A stretch of DNA of 64,000 nt from Chengkuizengella sp. SCS-71B. GTDB taxonomy: Bacteria; Bacillota; Bacilli; Paenibacillales; KCTC-33759. The position numbers and the translations under genes are program-made. Every line of letters starts with the position of its first letter. The first letter of the stretch is position 1. Positions 1 through 6,936 of the stretch are shown here, piece after piece. The notes beneath the pieces are model-generated. The model did not search any database and was not told the origin of the DNA. It worked only from the letters and a program-made list of their open reading frames with translations. The stretch covers positions 1,116,001 through 1,180,000 of the forward strand of contig NZ_JAZHSH010000001.1 of the NCBI RefSeq assembly GCF_040100845.1, read 5' to 3'.

Positions 1-30
1 AAACCTCACTATTTAATGTAGTGAGGTTTT
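1..30 (+). terminator. Cassette hairpin upstream of first microprotein gene
   Basis: The arms AAACCTCACT and AGTGAGGTTT form a near-perfect stem followed by a T run. The same hairpin recurs upstream of almost every YjcZ-like gene in the window, sometimes as AGTGGGGTTT with G-U pairing, so it is part of the cassette. Confidence 0.6.
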
Positions 31-67
31 AAACTATGAAAAATGTGCGCTTGTATCAGAACATCAA

Positions 68-100
68 CCCAAGCAGTTTAGATTTTCCTTTCATAGTATA
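68..100 (+). promoter_or_regulatory. SigK-like bipartite promoter
   Basis: CCCAAGCA at 68-75 is followed after 16 bases by CATAGTATA at 92-100. The second box fits the known SigK -10 pattern CATANNNTA. The same pair at the same spacing precedes many genes of this region. It lies about 30 bases upstream of the ATG at 133. Assignment to SigK is inferred. Confidence 0.6.
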
Positions 101-132
101 TATTACATTATATATAGAAAGGAGGGATTTAC

Positions 133-270
133 ATGAGCGGACATAGTTCAGCAGCAGGAATTGTTCTAGTACTATTCATACTTTTAGTTATCATTTTAAT
201 TGCTTCTTGGGGGGGAGCTAGAGCTACATGTTGCGAGGCATGTGTAATTGATCCCTTTTGCCTTTCATAG
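133..270 (+). CDS. YjcZ-like sporulation microprotein
   Basis: This encodes a 45-residue one-helix membrane protein. It has a short polar head (MSGHSSAAG), a hydrophobic core (IVLVLFILLVIILIA) and a Cys-rich tail (TCCEACVIDPFC). The core matches the tiny transmembrane YjcZ family of Bacillales, which is associated with sporulation; the molecular role is unknown. The start follows a strong AAAGGAGGG site. The tail differs completely from paralogue to paralogue. The stop codon TAG lies inside the CATAG of the next gene's promoter box, so this gene and the next are packed by a tandem duplication junction. Confidence 0.75.
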   Translation: MSGHSSAAGIVLVLFILLVIILIASWGGARATCCEACVIDPFCLS

Positions 271-274
271 TATA
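266..274 (+). promoter_or_regulatory. CATANNNTA box, truncated promoter
   Basis: CATAGTATA with the usual leader follows, but the upstream GTCCAANCA-type box is missing because the duplication breakpoint lies in the end of the previous gene. The next gene may rely on read-through. Confidence 0.4.
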
Positions 275-307
275 TATTACATCATATTATAGAAAGGAGG
301 GATTTAC

Positions 308-463
308 ATGAGCGGACATAGTTCTGCTACTGGAGCTGCTTTAGTTCTAGTTTTATTTATACTACTTGTAATAATCTTGTTAGCTTCAATTAGAACCTAT
401 AATCGTAATCGTAATTTACAATCAATGGATGTAATTTGCCGTGGGGTATGTATAATACAATGA
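308..463 (+). CDS. YjcZ-like sporulation microprotein
   Basis: This 51-residue protein has head MSGHSSATGAA, core LVLVLFILLVIILLA and a basic Asn/Arg stretch (RTYNRNRN) before a two-Cys tail. The start is set by GAAAGGAGGG. It is the second gene of a tandem pair with the gene at 133. The leader immediately upstream is shared but shortened. A spore-surface or coat location is inferred from the family and from the promoter type. Confidence 0.75.
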   Translation: MSGHSSATGAALVLVLFILLVIILLASIRTYNRNRNLQSMDVICRGVCIIQ

Positions 464-570
464 TGTGCTGTAAAAATTCCTTTTCCAATTGAACCACCAC
501 TTATGCAGGCATCCCAGTGAAGCATCTCCACTAACGGAGAACTTCATGAGCAAAATTATATAGTAAATTC

Positions 571-603
571 AAAACTCTGCTTATGTTAACAGCAGGGTTT
601 TTT
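571..603 (+). terminator. Intrinsic terminator
   Basis: AAAACTCTGC pairs imperfectly with GCAGGGTTTT across a short loop, followed by T residues. Hairpins of this AACCCTGC/GCAGGGTT type close many of the microprotein cassettes. Confidence 0.6.
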
Positions 604-604
604 A

Positions 605-650
605 ATGTTAAGGAGGGTGGATAGATTGGAATTAAATATCATTCCCTTTT
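605..650 (+). pseudogene. BhlA/UviB holin start remnant
   Basis: TTAAGGAGGGTGGATAGATT, the initiation region of the holin-like gene at 5583, is repeated here. The first six codons (MELNII) match before similarity stops. The fragment sits just after the terminator, as at 4979, 13603 and 17592, so it is part of the repeated unit. Confidence 0.5.
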
Positions 651-707
651 ATGAACTTATATATTTGAATTGGTATAATAGCACATTTTCAAACAATCAA
701 GTCATTT

Positions 708-741
708 GTCTATACCAAATGAAGGGGTAGAACATAGAATA
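708..741 (+). promoter_or_regulatory. Second bipartite promoter of cassette
   Basis: GTCTATACC at 708-716 is followed after 16 bases by CATAGAATA at 733-741. The geometry equals that of the gene-proximal promoters. It would drive a transcript of about 70 nt that ends at the hairpin at 784-813. Confidence 0.45.
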
Positions 742-783
742 TATTGCAGCCTACTATTATGCACTCATAGAATCCTTCTACGG

Positions 784-813
784 AAACCTCACTATTTAAT
801 GTAGTGGGGTTTT
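784..813 (+). terminator. Cassette hairpin terminator
   Basis: AAACCTCACT and AGTGGGGTTT form a stem with a T run. It separates the upstream promoter at 708-741 from the gene promoter at 850-882. Confidence 0.55.
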
Positions 814-849
814 AAACTATGAAAAATGTGTACTAGCACAAGGACAACC

Positions 850-882
850 GTCCAGTCAAAGTAGATTTCTGAACATAGTATA
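850..882 (+). promoter_or_regulatory. SigK-like bipartite promoter
   Basis: GTCCAGTCA at 850-858 is followed after 15 bases by CATAGTATA at 874-882, just upstream of the gene at 915. Confidence 0.6.
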
Positions 883-914
883 TAGTACATCAAATATAGA
901 AAGGAGGCGTTTTT

Positions 915-1040
915 ATGGGTGCAGTAATTGTACTAGTACTATTTATTCTCTTAGTTATCATTTTAGTTGCAGCAAGTAGAGGTTATTCCAGGGGATGTTC
1001 TCTCCTTGGGGATTGTATCCAATGTGAATGCCTTTTCTAG
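915..1040 (+). CDS. YjcZ-like microprotein, short head
   Basis: This 41-residue member starts directly with MGAVIVLVLFILLVIILVAA and so lacks the Ser/Gly-rich head. It ends in a Cys tail (CSLLGDCIQCECLF). AGAAAGGAGG lies at normal spacing before the ATG. The minus-strand gene at 14044-14148 has the same headless start, so this is a recurring subtype rather than a random truncation. Confidence 0.7.
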   Translation: MGAVIVLVLFILLVIILVAASRGYSRGCSLLGDCIQCECLF

Positions 1041-1081
1041 GAATATACTGAGAATAGATAACGTTTTATACAGTAAATTCA

Positions 1082-1108
1082 AAACCCTGCCTATTTAAAG
1101 TAGGGTTT
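1082..1108 (+). terminator. Probable weak intrinsic terminator
   Basis: AAACCCTGC and the partner GTAGGGTTT form a stem with one mismatch. The T run is short. Confidence 0.4.
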
Positions 1109-1316
1109 AAGGCTAAATAGAACTTATATTTTGAAATGGTATAATAGTACATTTTCAGTCAATCATGTCACTTGTCTATACTAAAATGAAGAGTTTGAAT
1201 ATATAATATAATAGCAGCCACTATTACCACTCATAAAGTCTCTCTACGGTGTAAACCCCACTATTTATATAGTGGGGTTTTATCTATGAAAAATGTGTAC
1301 TTGCCCTAGGACACCC

Positions 1317-1349
1317 GTCCAGACAAAGTAGATTATTTAACATAGTATA
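1317..1349 (+). promoter_or_regulatory. SigK-like bipartite promoter
   Basis: GTCCAGACA at 1317-1325 is followed after 15 bases by CATAGTATA at 1341-1349. Confidence 0.55.
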
Positions 1350-1379
1350 TATTACATATTATTGAAAGGAAAGATTTTT

Positions 1380-1460
1380 ATGGATATTTATAGTGGTTCT
1401 GCTACAGGTGCAGCTATTGTACTGGTTATTATTAACAGGCTCATGGGGTTTAGGGTGTAG
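1380..1460 (+). pseudogene. Decayed YjcZ-like microprotein gene
   Basis: The reading frame starts MDIYSGSATGAAIVLV and then loses the central LFILLV of the helix through a small deletion, ending after 26 residues in an unrelated tail. Promoter and leader are intact. The ribosome binding site (GAAAGGAAAG) is weaker than in the other copies. A membrane-spanning helix is no longer possible. Confidence 0.55.
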
Positions 1461-1914
1461 TACATCTGTTGTTTTTAGAGATGATATTTTAGAGGGTCTC
1501 AACCAGCAATGCCTAAAGAAAATCCAGATGCATGAGAGATATTAGACCATGCTATTATGTAGTCTTTTAGGTTTCGGACATTTAAAAAAGACACTTCCTC
1601 ACCGATTATTTAAAGTAACTAGTGGGGAATCACACTAATTTCTATACTGTATGCTTCACTAGCCACTATGCAAAATGTACTAGAATACTAGTCTATACAA
1701 ATTCATTTAACTAACATTGTATAAGACTACTATCTAAGAAATTTGTAGAAAAAAGCTTATAAATTTTTACCCCTAATATATCTTGACATATACAAATATG
1801 ACAAGTATAGACTTTTTTTATGTATGTTTCTATCATAAATATGTATTTACACTAAAAATTTAGTCCATAAGGATGAAGTTCTCTGAACATAAAGGATAGC
1901 CGGAGGTGAGATGT
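1461..1914. other. No clear gene; degraded cassette DNA
   Basis: This AT-rich stretch holds no supported ORF. A phrase near 1700, ACAAATTCATTTAACTAA, recurs at 17118 upstream of another microprotein gene, so part of it is an old leader. Confidence 0.4.
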
Positions 1915-2028
1915 ATGATTTTAATAGGGGTAATAATCTTTTTTTTACTTAAAGGATTTATAGATTTTGTTAATGAATTATTGATTGACATCATAGTTGA
2001 GCTGGTTTCAATAAAAGCCTCCGACTAA
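1915..2028 (+). CDS. Possible small hydrophobic peptide
   Basis: This possible 37-residue protein starts MILIGVIIFFLLKGFIDFV and ends with an acidic, amphipathic segment. CGGAGGTGAG lies at good spacing before the ATG, which is the main reason to list it. It is not a YjcZ-like sequence. Its size and layout (one short helix plus a charged tail) resemble small membrane toxins, but I see no antisense RNA or antitoxin and make no functional claim. Confidence 0.35.
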   Translation: MILIGVIIFFLLKGFIDFVNELLIDIIVELVSIKASD

Positions 2029-2295
2029 TAAATAAATGGGTTGTGCTAGGGGTTGAGAAGATTTAAAGTAGCGTATTACATTCTTACTAGCTGACCTTAA
2101 AAAAGTTGTCTAGTTTAGTGTTGACAGTCCAACTTGTCGAAAGATTAGAACTGATGAGGTAAATTCAGTTCCGAGGTGGTGGGGGTGGATTAGGGAAATA
2201 TAAGAGAACAATTTGCAAATGTTGAAATAAACCAAAAATATACAAATATAGGAACTCATAAGAAAATAGCACATTTTTTAACAATCATGTCACTT

Positions 2296-2329
2296 GTCTA
2301 TATCAAATGAAGAGGCTGAACATAGAATA
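2296..2329 (+). promoter_or_regulatory. Second bipartite promoter of cassette
   Basis: GTCTATATC at 2296-2304 is followed after 16 bases by CATAGAATA at 2321-2329, upstream of a cassette hairpin near 2364-2393. Confidence 0.45.
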
Positions 2330-2426
2330 TATTAGCCCTGTAAACTCATATATATCTCTAAGGAAACCTCACTATTTATACAGTGGGGTTTATTCTATGA
2401 AAAATGTGTACTTACCTAGGACACAC

Positions 2427-2460
2427 GTCCAACCCAAATAGGTTTTCTAAACATATTATG
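2427..2460 (+). promoter_or_regulatory. SigK-like bipartite promoter
   Basis: GTCCAACCCA at 2427-2436 is followed after 15 bases by CATATTATG, a one-base variant of CATANNNTA. Confidence 0.5.
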
Positions 2461-2491
2461 TACTATTCCAAGTATAGAGGAGGTGATATTT

Positions 2492-2596
2492 ATGAGTTGT
2501 TACGGTGGTTACAGACGCTCTGGTAGTGGAGCTGTGATAGTCTTAGTGCTATTTATTCTTCTAGTTATTATTTTAGCAGCTGCAATCTTTGTTTAA
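2492..2596 (+). CDS. YjcZ-like sporulation microprotein
   Basis: This 34-residue protein has head MSCYGGYRRSGSGA, core VIVLVLFILLVIILAAA and almost no tail (IFV). It is nearly identical to the 32-residue protein at 17179, which makes the two a recent pair 15 kb apart. AGAGGAGGTGAT precedes the ATG. Confidence 0.75.
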   Translation: MSCYGGYRRSGSGAVIVLVLFILLVIILAAAIFV

Positions 2597-2736
2597 ATAA
2601 ATGAATAAAATAATTGCAATAAAAATTGAAACATAATATCTATAGATCAGCTCGTATAATCTCTCTACGGTGAAACCTCACTATATATAGTGGGGTTTTA
2701 ATCTATGAAAAATGTGCGCTTGTATCAGAGCATTAA

Positions 2737-2768
2737 CCCAAGCAGTTTACATTTTTGAACATAATATA
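2737..2768 (+). promoter_or_regulatory. SigK-like bipartite promoter
   Basis: CCCAAGCA at 2737-2744 is followed after 15 bases by CATAATATA at 2760-2768. Confidence 0.6.
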
Positions 2769-2798
2769 TAGTACTTTATATAGAAAGGAGGGATTAAC

Positions 2799-3011
2799 AT
2801 GAGTGGATATAATGGTTCTGCAGCAGGAATTGTTCTAGTACTATTCATTCTTTTAGTTATCATTTTAATTGCTGCAAATGGACGTTCGAGTAGTTGGAAT
2901 GGTGTCGGTTCAGGAACTGGTGCTGGTGCTCCTCTAGGTTTTGCTTTTCAACAATTAGGAGCTGGACCTCTAACTGGTGCGGGAGTCCTTGAGTCCCAAA
3001 CATTATTATAA
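2799..3011 (+). CDS. YjcZ-like microprotein, long Gly-rich tail
   Basis: At 70 residues this is one of the longest members. After MSGYNGSAAG and the core IVLVLFILLVIILIAA it carries a tail rich in Gly, Ser and Ala (GVGSGTGAGAPLG) with no Cys. It is preceded by GAAAGGAGGG and followed by a terminator. Low-complexity Gly tails are common in spore-surface proteins, but the role is inferred. Confidence 0.75.
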   Translation: MSGYNGSAAGIVLVLFILLVIILIAANGRSSSWNGVGSGTGAGAPLGFAFQQLGAGPLTGAGVLESQTLL

Positions 3012-3054
3012 TCTAAGTATTTATCAACTATGAATAGATAAAGTTATACAGTCA

Positions 3055-3083
3055 AAACCCTGTCTATTACAGCAGGGTTTCTT
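3055..3083 (+). terminator. Terminator and intron target
   Basis: AAACCCTG and CAGGGTTT with a short T run close the preceding gene. The group II intron begins three to four bases after this structure, the placement typical of group IIC introns. Confidence 0.7.
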
Positions 3084-3644
3084 TAAGTGCGCCCAGCATG
3101 GGTGCAGTCTATAGGGTGAAAGTCCCGAGCTGTGAAGGCAGAAGTAGCAGTTAGCTCAACGCAAGGGTGTCCGTAGTGATGCGGAATCTGAAGGAAGCGA
3201 GCGGCAAACTTCCGGTCTGAGGAACACGAACTTCATATAAGGCTAGGTATCATTGGGTGAGTTTGCTTAACAAAACAAAGCCCTTTCTGCCAAAGATGGT
3301 ACAGAGTAAATGGAGCAGATAGATGGAAGGAAAGACTGCATTCTTACCTGGGGAGATCTGTATGAAATGCGAAGTAAACTTCGTAACCCTGCTTGTGAAA
3401 GCAGGCTGAACATACAGAAGTCAGCAGACGCCATAGTACGTGAGCTGTGACGACAGTAAACGGAAGGGCTGAACATGAAATAGGAATTGAACGACTGGAA
3501 TTTCAAGAGTAAGTGATGAAAGCAGACAATCCAGTACGGACTTATCTGAGGAAAGTAATGGTGAATCCATGAGGGTACTCAGAAGGGCTGAATTTACTCA
3601 TGGCATGAACAGGAGAACAATTCACGTAAGGAGCGTATCTAAGA

Positions 3645-4907
3645 ATGATGGAGTCATTATTGTCACAGGAAAATTTAATTACAGCACTCAAGCGAGTGGA
3701 AGCGAACAAAGGAAGCCATGGAGTAGACGGCATGTCTGTCAAAGAGATACGGACACATATTCTACAAAACTGGCATATTCTTCGTGAGCAGTTGGAAAAG
3801 GGGGCTTATGAACCGAGTCCAGTCCGTCGGGTCGAAATCCCGAAACCGAACGGTGGAACTCGCTTTCTTGGTATCCCCACTGTGATAGATCGATTCATTC
3901 AACAAGCAATAACGCAAGTATTAACCCCAATATTTGATCCTATGTTTTCTGAACAAAGCTATGGTTTTCGTCCAAAGAGACGAGGACATGATGCAGTGAG
4001 GAAAGCAAGACGATTCATGCAAGAAGGATACCGTATTGTAGTGGATATTGATTTAGAGAAATTCTTTGATCGAGTGCATCATGATCGTCTCATGGCAAAG
4101 TTAGCAGAACGAATCCCAGATAAAACCTTATTAAAACTTATACGAAAATACCTCCAATCTGGCGTGATGGTAAATGGACTCGTTAAACCTACGACAGAAG
4201 GAGCGCCGCAAGGTGGACCATTAAGTCCAATATTATCAAATATCGTATTAGATGAACTAGATAAGGAACTAGAAAAGCGAAACCTGAGATTCGTACGCTA
4301 TGCGGACGACTGCAACATCTATGTTAAAACGTGGAAGTCAGGATTACGAGTGAAGCGTTCAGTAACAGAATTCATCGAAAACAAGCTAAAGTTGAAGGTA
4401 AACCAAGAGAAAAGCGCGATAGACCGACCATGGAAACGAAAGTTTCTAGGTTTCACCTTTAGTTGGGACAAGAAGAATCCAAAAGTGAGGATATCCAAAG
4501 TATCCATGCAACGAGTGAAAGCAAAGATACGAGAGATTACATCAAGGAGAAGTCCCGTAGCTATGGAGATGCGAATTAAGAAACTCAATCAATATCTAAC
4601 AGGATGGTGTGGCTATTACGCATTAATAGATACACCTACGATCTTTCGAGAATTGGATGAATGGATACGAAGAAGATTAAGGATGTGTCTTTGGAAACAA
4701 TGGAAGAAACCGAAAACGAAAGTAAGGAAACTTACAGGTTTAGGTATCCCTAGAGAGAAGGCATATGAATGGGGTAACTCGAGAAAGAAATACTGGAGAA
4801 TTGCCTGTAGTCCAATTCTTCATAGAACCATGAATAATAAATTCTGGTCAAATCAAGGTTTGCGAAGTTTAATGGATAGATACAAATACTTACGGAATAT
4901 GACATGA
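3645..4907 (+). CDS. ltrA: Group II intron reverse transcriptase/maturase
   Basis: This 420-residue intron-encoded protein would bind and help splice its own intron RNA and copy it at the target. Visible motifs are the RT0-RT2 region (VEIPKPNGGTRFLGIPT), FRPKRRGHDA, the palm aspartate region (VVDIDLEKFFDRV), the QGGPLSPILSN block and the catalytic YADD in FVRYADDCNIYV near residue 220. These are followed by a maturase X domain (LNQYLTGWCGYY). No HNH endonuclease domain follows, which fits class IIC. AAGGAG precedes the tandem ATGs at 3645 and 3648. Confidence 0.9.
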   Translation: MMESLLSQENLITALKRVEANKGSHGVDGMSVKEIRTHILQNWHILREQLEKGAYEPSPVRRVEIPKPNGGTRFLGIPTVIDRFIQQAITQVLTPIFDPMFSEQSYGFRPKRRGHDAVRKARRFMQEGYRIVVDIDLEKFFDRVHHDRLMAKLAERIPDKTLLKLIRKYLQSGVMVNGLVKPTTEGAPQGGPLSPILSNIVLDELDKELEKRNLRFVRYADDCNIYVKTWKSGLRVKRSVTEFIENKLKLKVNQEKSAIDRPWKRKFLGFTFSWDKKNPKVRISKVSMQRVKAKIREITSRRSPVAMEMRIKKLNQYLTGWCGYYALIDTPTIFRELDEWIRRRLRMCLWKQWKKPKTKVRKLTGLGIPREKAYEWGNSRKKYWRIACSPILHRTMNNKFWSNQGLRSLMDRYKYLRNMT

Positions 4908-4977
4908 ACCGCCGCATACCGATCGGTACGTGTGGTGGTGTGAGAGGTCGGGGGCTAGCCGCCCCCTCCTACTCGAT
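4905..4977 (+). ncRNA. Group II intron domains V and VI
   Basis: GAACCGCCGCATACC pairs with GGTACGTGTGGTGGTG as a domain V-like hairpin. It is followed by GGGGGCTAGCCGCCCCC as domain VI and the 3' terminus. The CCGCC segment would fit the CGC catalytic triad described for class IIC. Confidence 0.65.
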
Positions 4978-4997
4978 TGTTAAGGAGGGTGGATAGA

Positions 4998-5060
4998 TTG
5001 GAATTAAATATAATTCAATACTTTTTAACTCAGGGACCTTTTGCGGTCCTTTTTGTTTGA
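4998..5060 (+). pseudogene. Truncated BhlA/UviB holin
   Basis: This is the 3' exon of the intron. TTG opens a frame identical over 20 residues to the start of the holin at 5583 (MELNIIQYFLTQGPFAVLFV) and then stops at TGA. The strong AAGGAGGG is retained. The rest of the gene is replaced by cassette DNA. Confidence 0.7.
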
Positions 5061-5099
5061 ATTGGTAAAATAGCACATTTTCAAACATGCAAGTCAGTT

Positions 5100-5133
5100 G
5101 TCTATACCAAATGAAGGGTTTAAACATAGAATA
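5100..5133 (+). promoter_or_regulatory. Second bipartite promoter of cassette
   Basis: GTCTATACC at 5100-5108 is followed after 16 bases by CATAGAATA at 5125-5133. The cassette hairpin follows at 5174-5204. Confidence 0.45.
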
Positions 5134-5173
5134 TGAAGTAGAACTATTACCACTCATAGAATTCCTCAACGGA

Positions 5174-5204
5174 AAACCTCACTATTTATGTAGTGGGGTT
5201 TTAA
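5174..5204 (+). terminator. Cassette hairpin terminator
   Basis: AAACCTCACT and AGTGGGGTTTT lie between the two promoters of this cassette. Confidence 0.55.
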
Positions 5205-5239
5205 TCTATGAAAAATGTGCGCTTGTATCAGAGTATTAA

Positions 5240-5272
5240 CCCAAGCAGTTTAGATTATCCTTTCATAATATA
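5240..5272 (+). promoter_or_regulatory. SigK-like bipartite promoter
   Basis: CCCAAGCA at 5240-5247 is followed after 16 bases by CATAATATA at 5264-5272. Confidence 0.6.
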
Positions 5273-5304
5273 TATTACATTATATATAGAAAGGAGGAAT
5301 TCGA

Positions 5305-5460
5305 ATGAGTGATTATGGAAGACGTTCTGGTAGTGGAGCTGCAATTGTATTAGTACTATTCATTCTTTTAGTTATTATTTTAGTTGCTGCAAGTGGACGT
5401 TCGAGATACGGATGTACAGAGGTACAAGCAGAGTTATTCCATTTCGGTGGTCCACGTTAA
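5305..5460 (+). CDS. YjcZ-like sporulation microprotein
   Basis: This 51-residue protein has head MSDYGRRSGSGAA, core IVLVLFILLVIILVAA and tail SGRSRYGCTEVQAELFHFGG. The head is almost the same as that of the minus-strand protein at 13220-13333. GAAAGGAGG precedes the ATG. It is closed by a terminator and followed directly by the lysis cassette. Confidence 0.75.
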   Translation: MSDYGRRSGSGAAIVLVLFILLVIILVAASGRSRYGCTEVQAELFHFGGPR

Positions 5461-5529
5461 TGGTTTTCTTGAAGGGAATTTTCCAGAAGAATTTTTTTCT
5501 TCTAAAGAGATAAGTTATATAGTAAATTC

Positions 5530-5562
5530 AAATCCCTGCCTATTTAAAGCAGGGTTTTTTAT
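5530..5562 (+). terminator. Intrinsic terminator
   Basis: AAATCCCTGC and GCAGGGTTTTTT form a clear stem and T run between the microprotein gene and the holin gene. Confidence 0.7.
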
Positions 5563-5582
5563 TGTTAAGGAGGGTGGAGAGA

Positions 5583-5816
5583 TTGGAATTAAATATCATT
5601 CAATATTTTTTAACTCAGGGACCCTTTGCGGTCCTTTTTGTATGGTTACTTATTTATGTAATGAGAAATAGCAAAGAAAGAGAGGATAAACTAATTGAGT
5701 CACATAAGGAAAGGGAAGGTCAGTTGATTAGTACATTAGAAAAGTTTAGTGAAAAGTACGACATGATTATTGATGAATTACGTGAATTGAAAGAGAAAAT
5801 GTCAGGAAGGAAGTGA
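5583..5816 (+). CDS. bhlA: BhlA/UviB-family holin-like protein
   Basis: This 77-residue protein has one N-terminal membrane segment (FAVLFVWLLIYVMRN) followed by a charged, heptad-rich tail typical of BhlA/UviB bacteriocin-associated holins. I chose the TTG at 5583 because AAGGAGGG lies eight bases before it; an upstream TTG at 5562 has no site. The stop is 4 bases before the amidase start, so they form one operon. The initiation region is scattered as fragments at 605, 4979, 13603 and 17592, which shows the cassette has been shuffled with the microprotein genes. Such proteins permeabilise the membrane and release amidases. Confidence 0.8.
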   Translation: MELNIIQYFLTQGPFAVLFVWLLIYVMRNSKEREDKLIESHKEREGQLISTLEKFSEKYDMIIDELRELKEKMSGRK

Positions 5817-5820
5817 AAAT

Positions 5821-6603
5821 ATGACCTTCAAAGTAAAATATCCCATCACGAAGAAATACCTCACTAAAGGCACAAAAAGACGATCAGGAATTAAGATGCC
5901 AGAAGTGGGGTTTATCGTTGCTCACGATACAGGAAATGATGGTTCTACAGCTTTACAAAACATTACCTATTACGAGAATTCAAATAATGTCATGTATGCT
6001 TCAGCTCATATATTTGTTGATGACACAGGTATTTATGAGTGTATTCCTTTACTTACAGATACACCAGAAAAGGCTTGGCATGTGCTATATCAAAAACCTT
6101 TGGATAATCAGATATTTGGTGATGATGCGAATGATATAGCAGCAGGTGTTGAGCTTTGTTTTTCTCATAAGAGAGGCAGTATTAATAATGAAGAAGCTTA
6201 TAAAAGGTATATATGGGTAATTGCTTGTATCTGTTTTAAGTTTGGATTAGATCCTGTCAAAGCGATTATTGGACATCACATTCTTGATCCACAGCGTAAA
6301 ACAGACCCACAAAACGCTTTATCAAAAATGGGGAAATCATATGACCGGTTATTACAGGATGTAGTGAAAGAATATTATGATTGTTTACCGAGGGAGGAAT
6401 TGATTTTGAAGTTAAAAAAATGGCAGATAGAAATGGCTCATCAATCTATTAAAAACATAAATGAGAAAGAATTGCTACTTGATGTTGATGAATGGAAAAA
6501 GAAAGTAGAGGACAAGCCTGACGAGGTTTTACAGGATATGCCTTGGTTATTCTTTGTTATGTTAGATCGATTATCAAATAAAACATTGGAAGGTGGAATA
6601 TAA
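5821..6603 (+). CDS. N-acetylmuramoyl-L-alanine amidase (Amidase_2 type)
   Basis: The 260-residue product has an N-terminal zinc amidase domain (about 1-180) that cuts the amide bond between muramic acid and the stem peptide. Likely zinc ligands lie in FIVAHDTGN near residue 35 and in GHHILDPQRKTDP near residue 156. The C-terminal 80 residues are helical and charged with no SH3 or LysM repeat. No signal peptide is seen, so release would depend on the neighbouring holins. It lies between two holin genes in one operon. This is a phage or phage-derived lysis cassette; no structural phage genes adjoin it. Confidence 0.85.
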   Translation: MTFKVKYPITKKYLTKGTKRRSGIKMPEVGFIVAHDTGNDGSTALQNITYYENSNNVMYASAHIFVDDTGIYECIPLLTDTPEKAWHVLYQKPLDNQIFGDDANDIAAGVELCFSHKRGSINNEEAYKRYIWVIACICFKFGLDPVKAIIGHHILDPQRKTDPQNALSKMGKSYDRLLQDVVKEYYDCLPREELILKLKKWQIEMAHQSIKNINEKELLLDVDEWKKKVEDKPDEVLQDMPWLFFVMLDRLSNKTLEGGI

Positions 6604-6606
6604 AAT

Positions 6607-6846
6607 ATGGAATTTCAAGTTTATGATTTTGCAGTCGTACCTATTATTGTGGCACTCGTGCATCTCGCAAAACAATTAGGGTTAGGAGCTAAATTATTAC
6701 CAGTTTTTTCTCTAATATTAGGGGTAGCAACTGGTATTTTTTATGTGGCTCCTGGTGATCCAAAAAAAGCTATTCTAGTAGGCATAGTAATGGGATTGGC
6801 TGCTAGTGGGTTATGGAGTGGAGCAAAGAATATAGTACAGAAGTGA
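6607..6846 (+). CDS. Second holin-like membrane protein
   Basis: This 79-residue protein has two to three hydrophobic stretches (VVPIIVALVHLAKQLG, LLPVFSLILGVATGIFYV, ILVGIVMGLAASGLW) and the layout of small phage holins encoded after an amidase. It starts 3 bases after the amidase stop. Together with BhlA at 5583 the cassette has two membrane-acting partners around one amidase. Function is inferred from size, topology and context. Confidence 0.7.
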   Translation: MEFQVYDFAVVPIIVALVHLAKQLGLGAKLLPVFSLILGVATGIFYVAPGDPKKAILVGIVMGLAASGLWSGAKNIVQK

Positions 6847-6853
6847 GTGAATT

Positions 6854-6883
6854 GGGATAGAATATAGTCTAAAATTCTATCCC
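6854..6883. terminator. Terminator after lysis cassette
   Basis: GGGATAGAAT and ATTCTATCCC form a 10-base-pair stem between the convergent lysis operon and the minus-strand gene at 6937. The T run is poor, so termination strength is uncertain. Confidence 0.5.
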
Positions 6884-6936
6884 TAACTTATTGTTAGTAG
6901 TTTTCTACTGGAATTCTTCTAAATACACAAAATTCT

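Larger units (their letters stand above)
3087..4977 (+). mobile_element. Group II intron, probably class IIC
   Basis: The element starts with GTGCGCCCAGCATGGG, the conserved 5' end of bacterial group II introns. It contains the domain I-like GGGTGAAAGTCCCGAG, encodes a maturase at 3645-4907 and ends in a domain V/VI-like fold with the terminus CTACTCGAT. Comparison with the uninterrupted junctions at 600 and 5556 places the insertion between the terminator T run and TGTTAAGGAGGG, with a boundary uncertainty of a base or two. Position behind a terminator, the roughly 420-residue maturase and the lack of an endonuclease domain fit class IIC. It looks complete. Confidence 0.85.

Noticed and set aside
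37-100. Possible leader peptide starting MKNVRL in the cassette leaders
   Set aside because: No ribosome binding site, and in the CTAGGACAC variants it stops after seven codons, so the frame is not conserved.
5384-5671. 95-codon ORF overlapping the microprotein and the holin start
   Set aside because: It has no ribosome binding site and runs through a terminator and two better-supported genes in other frames.
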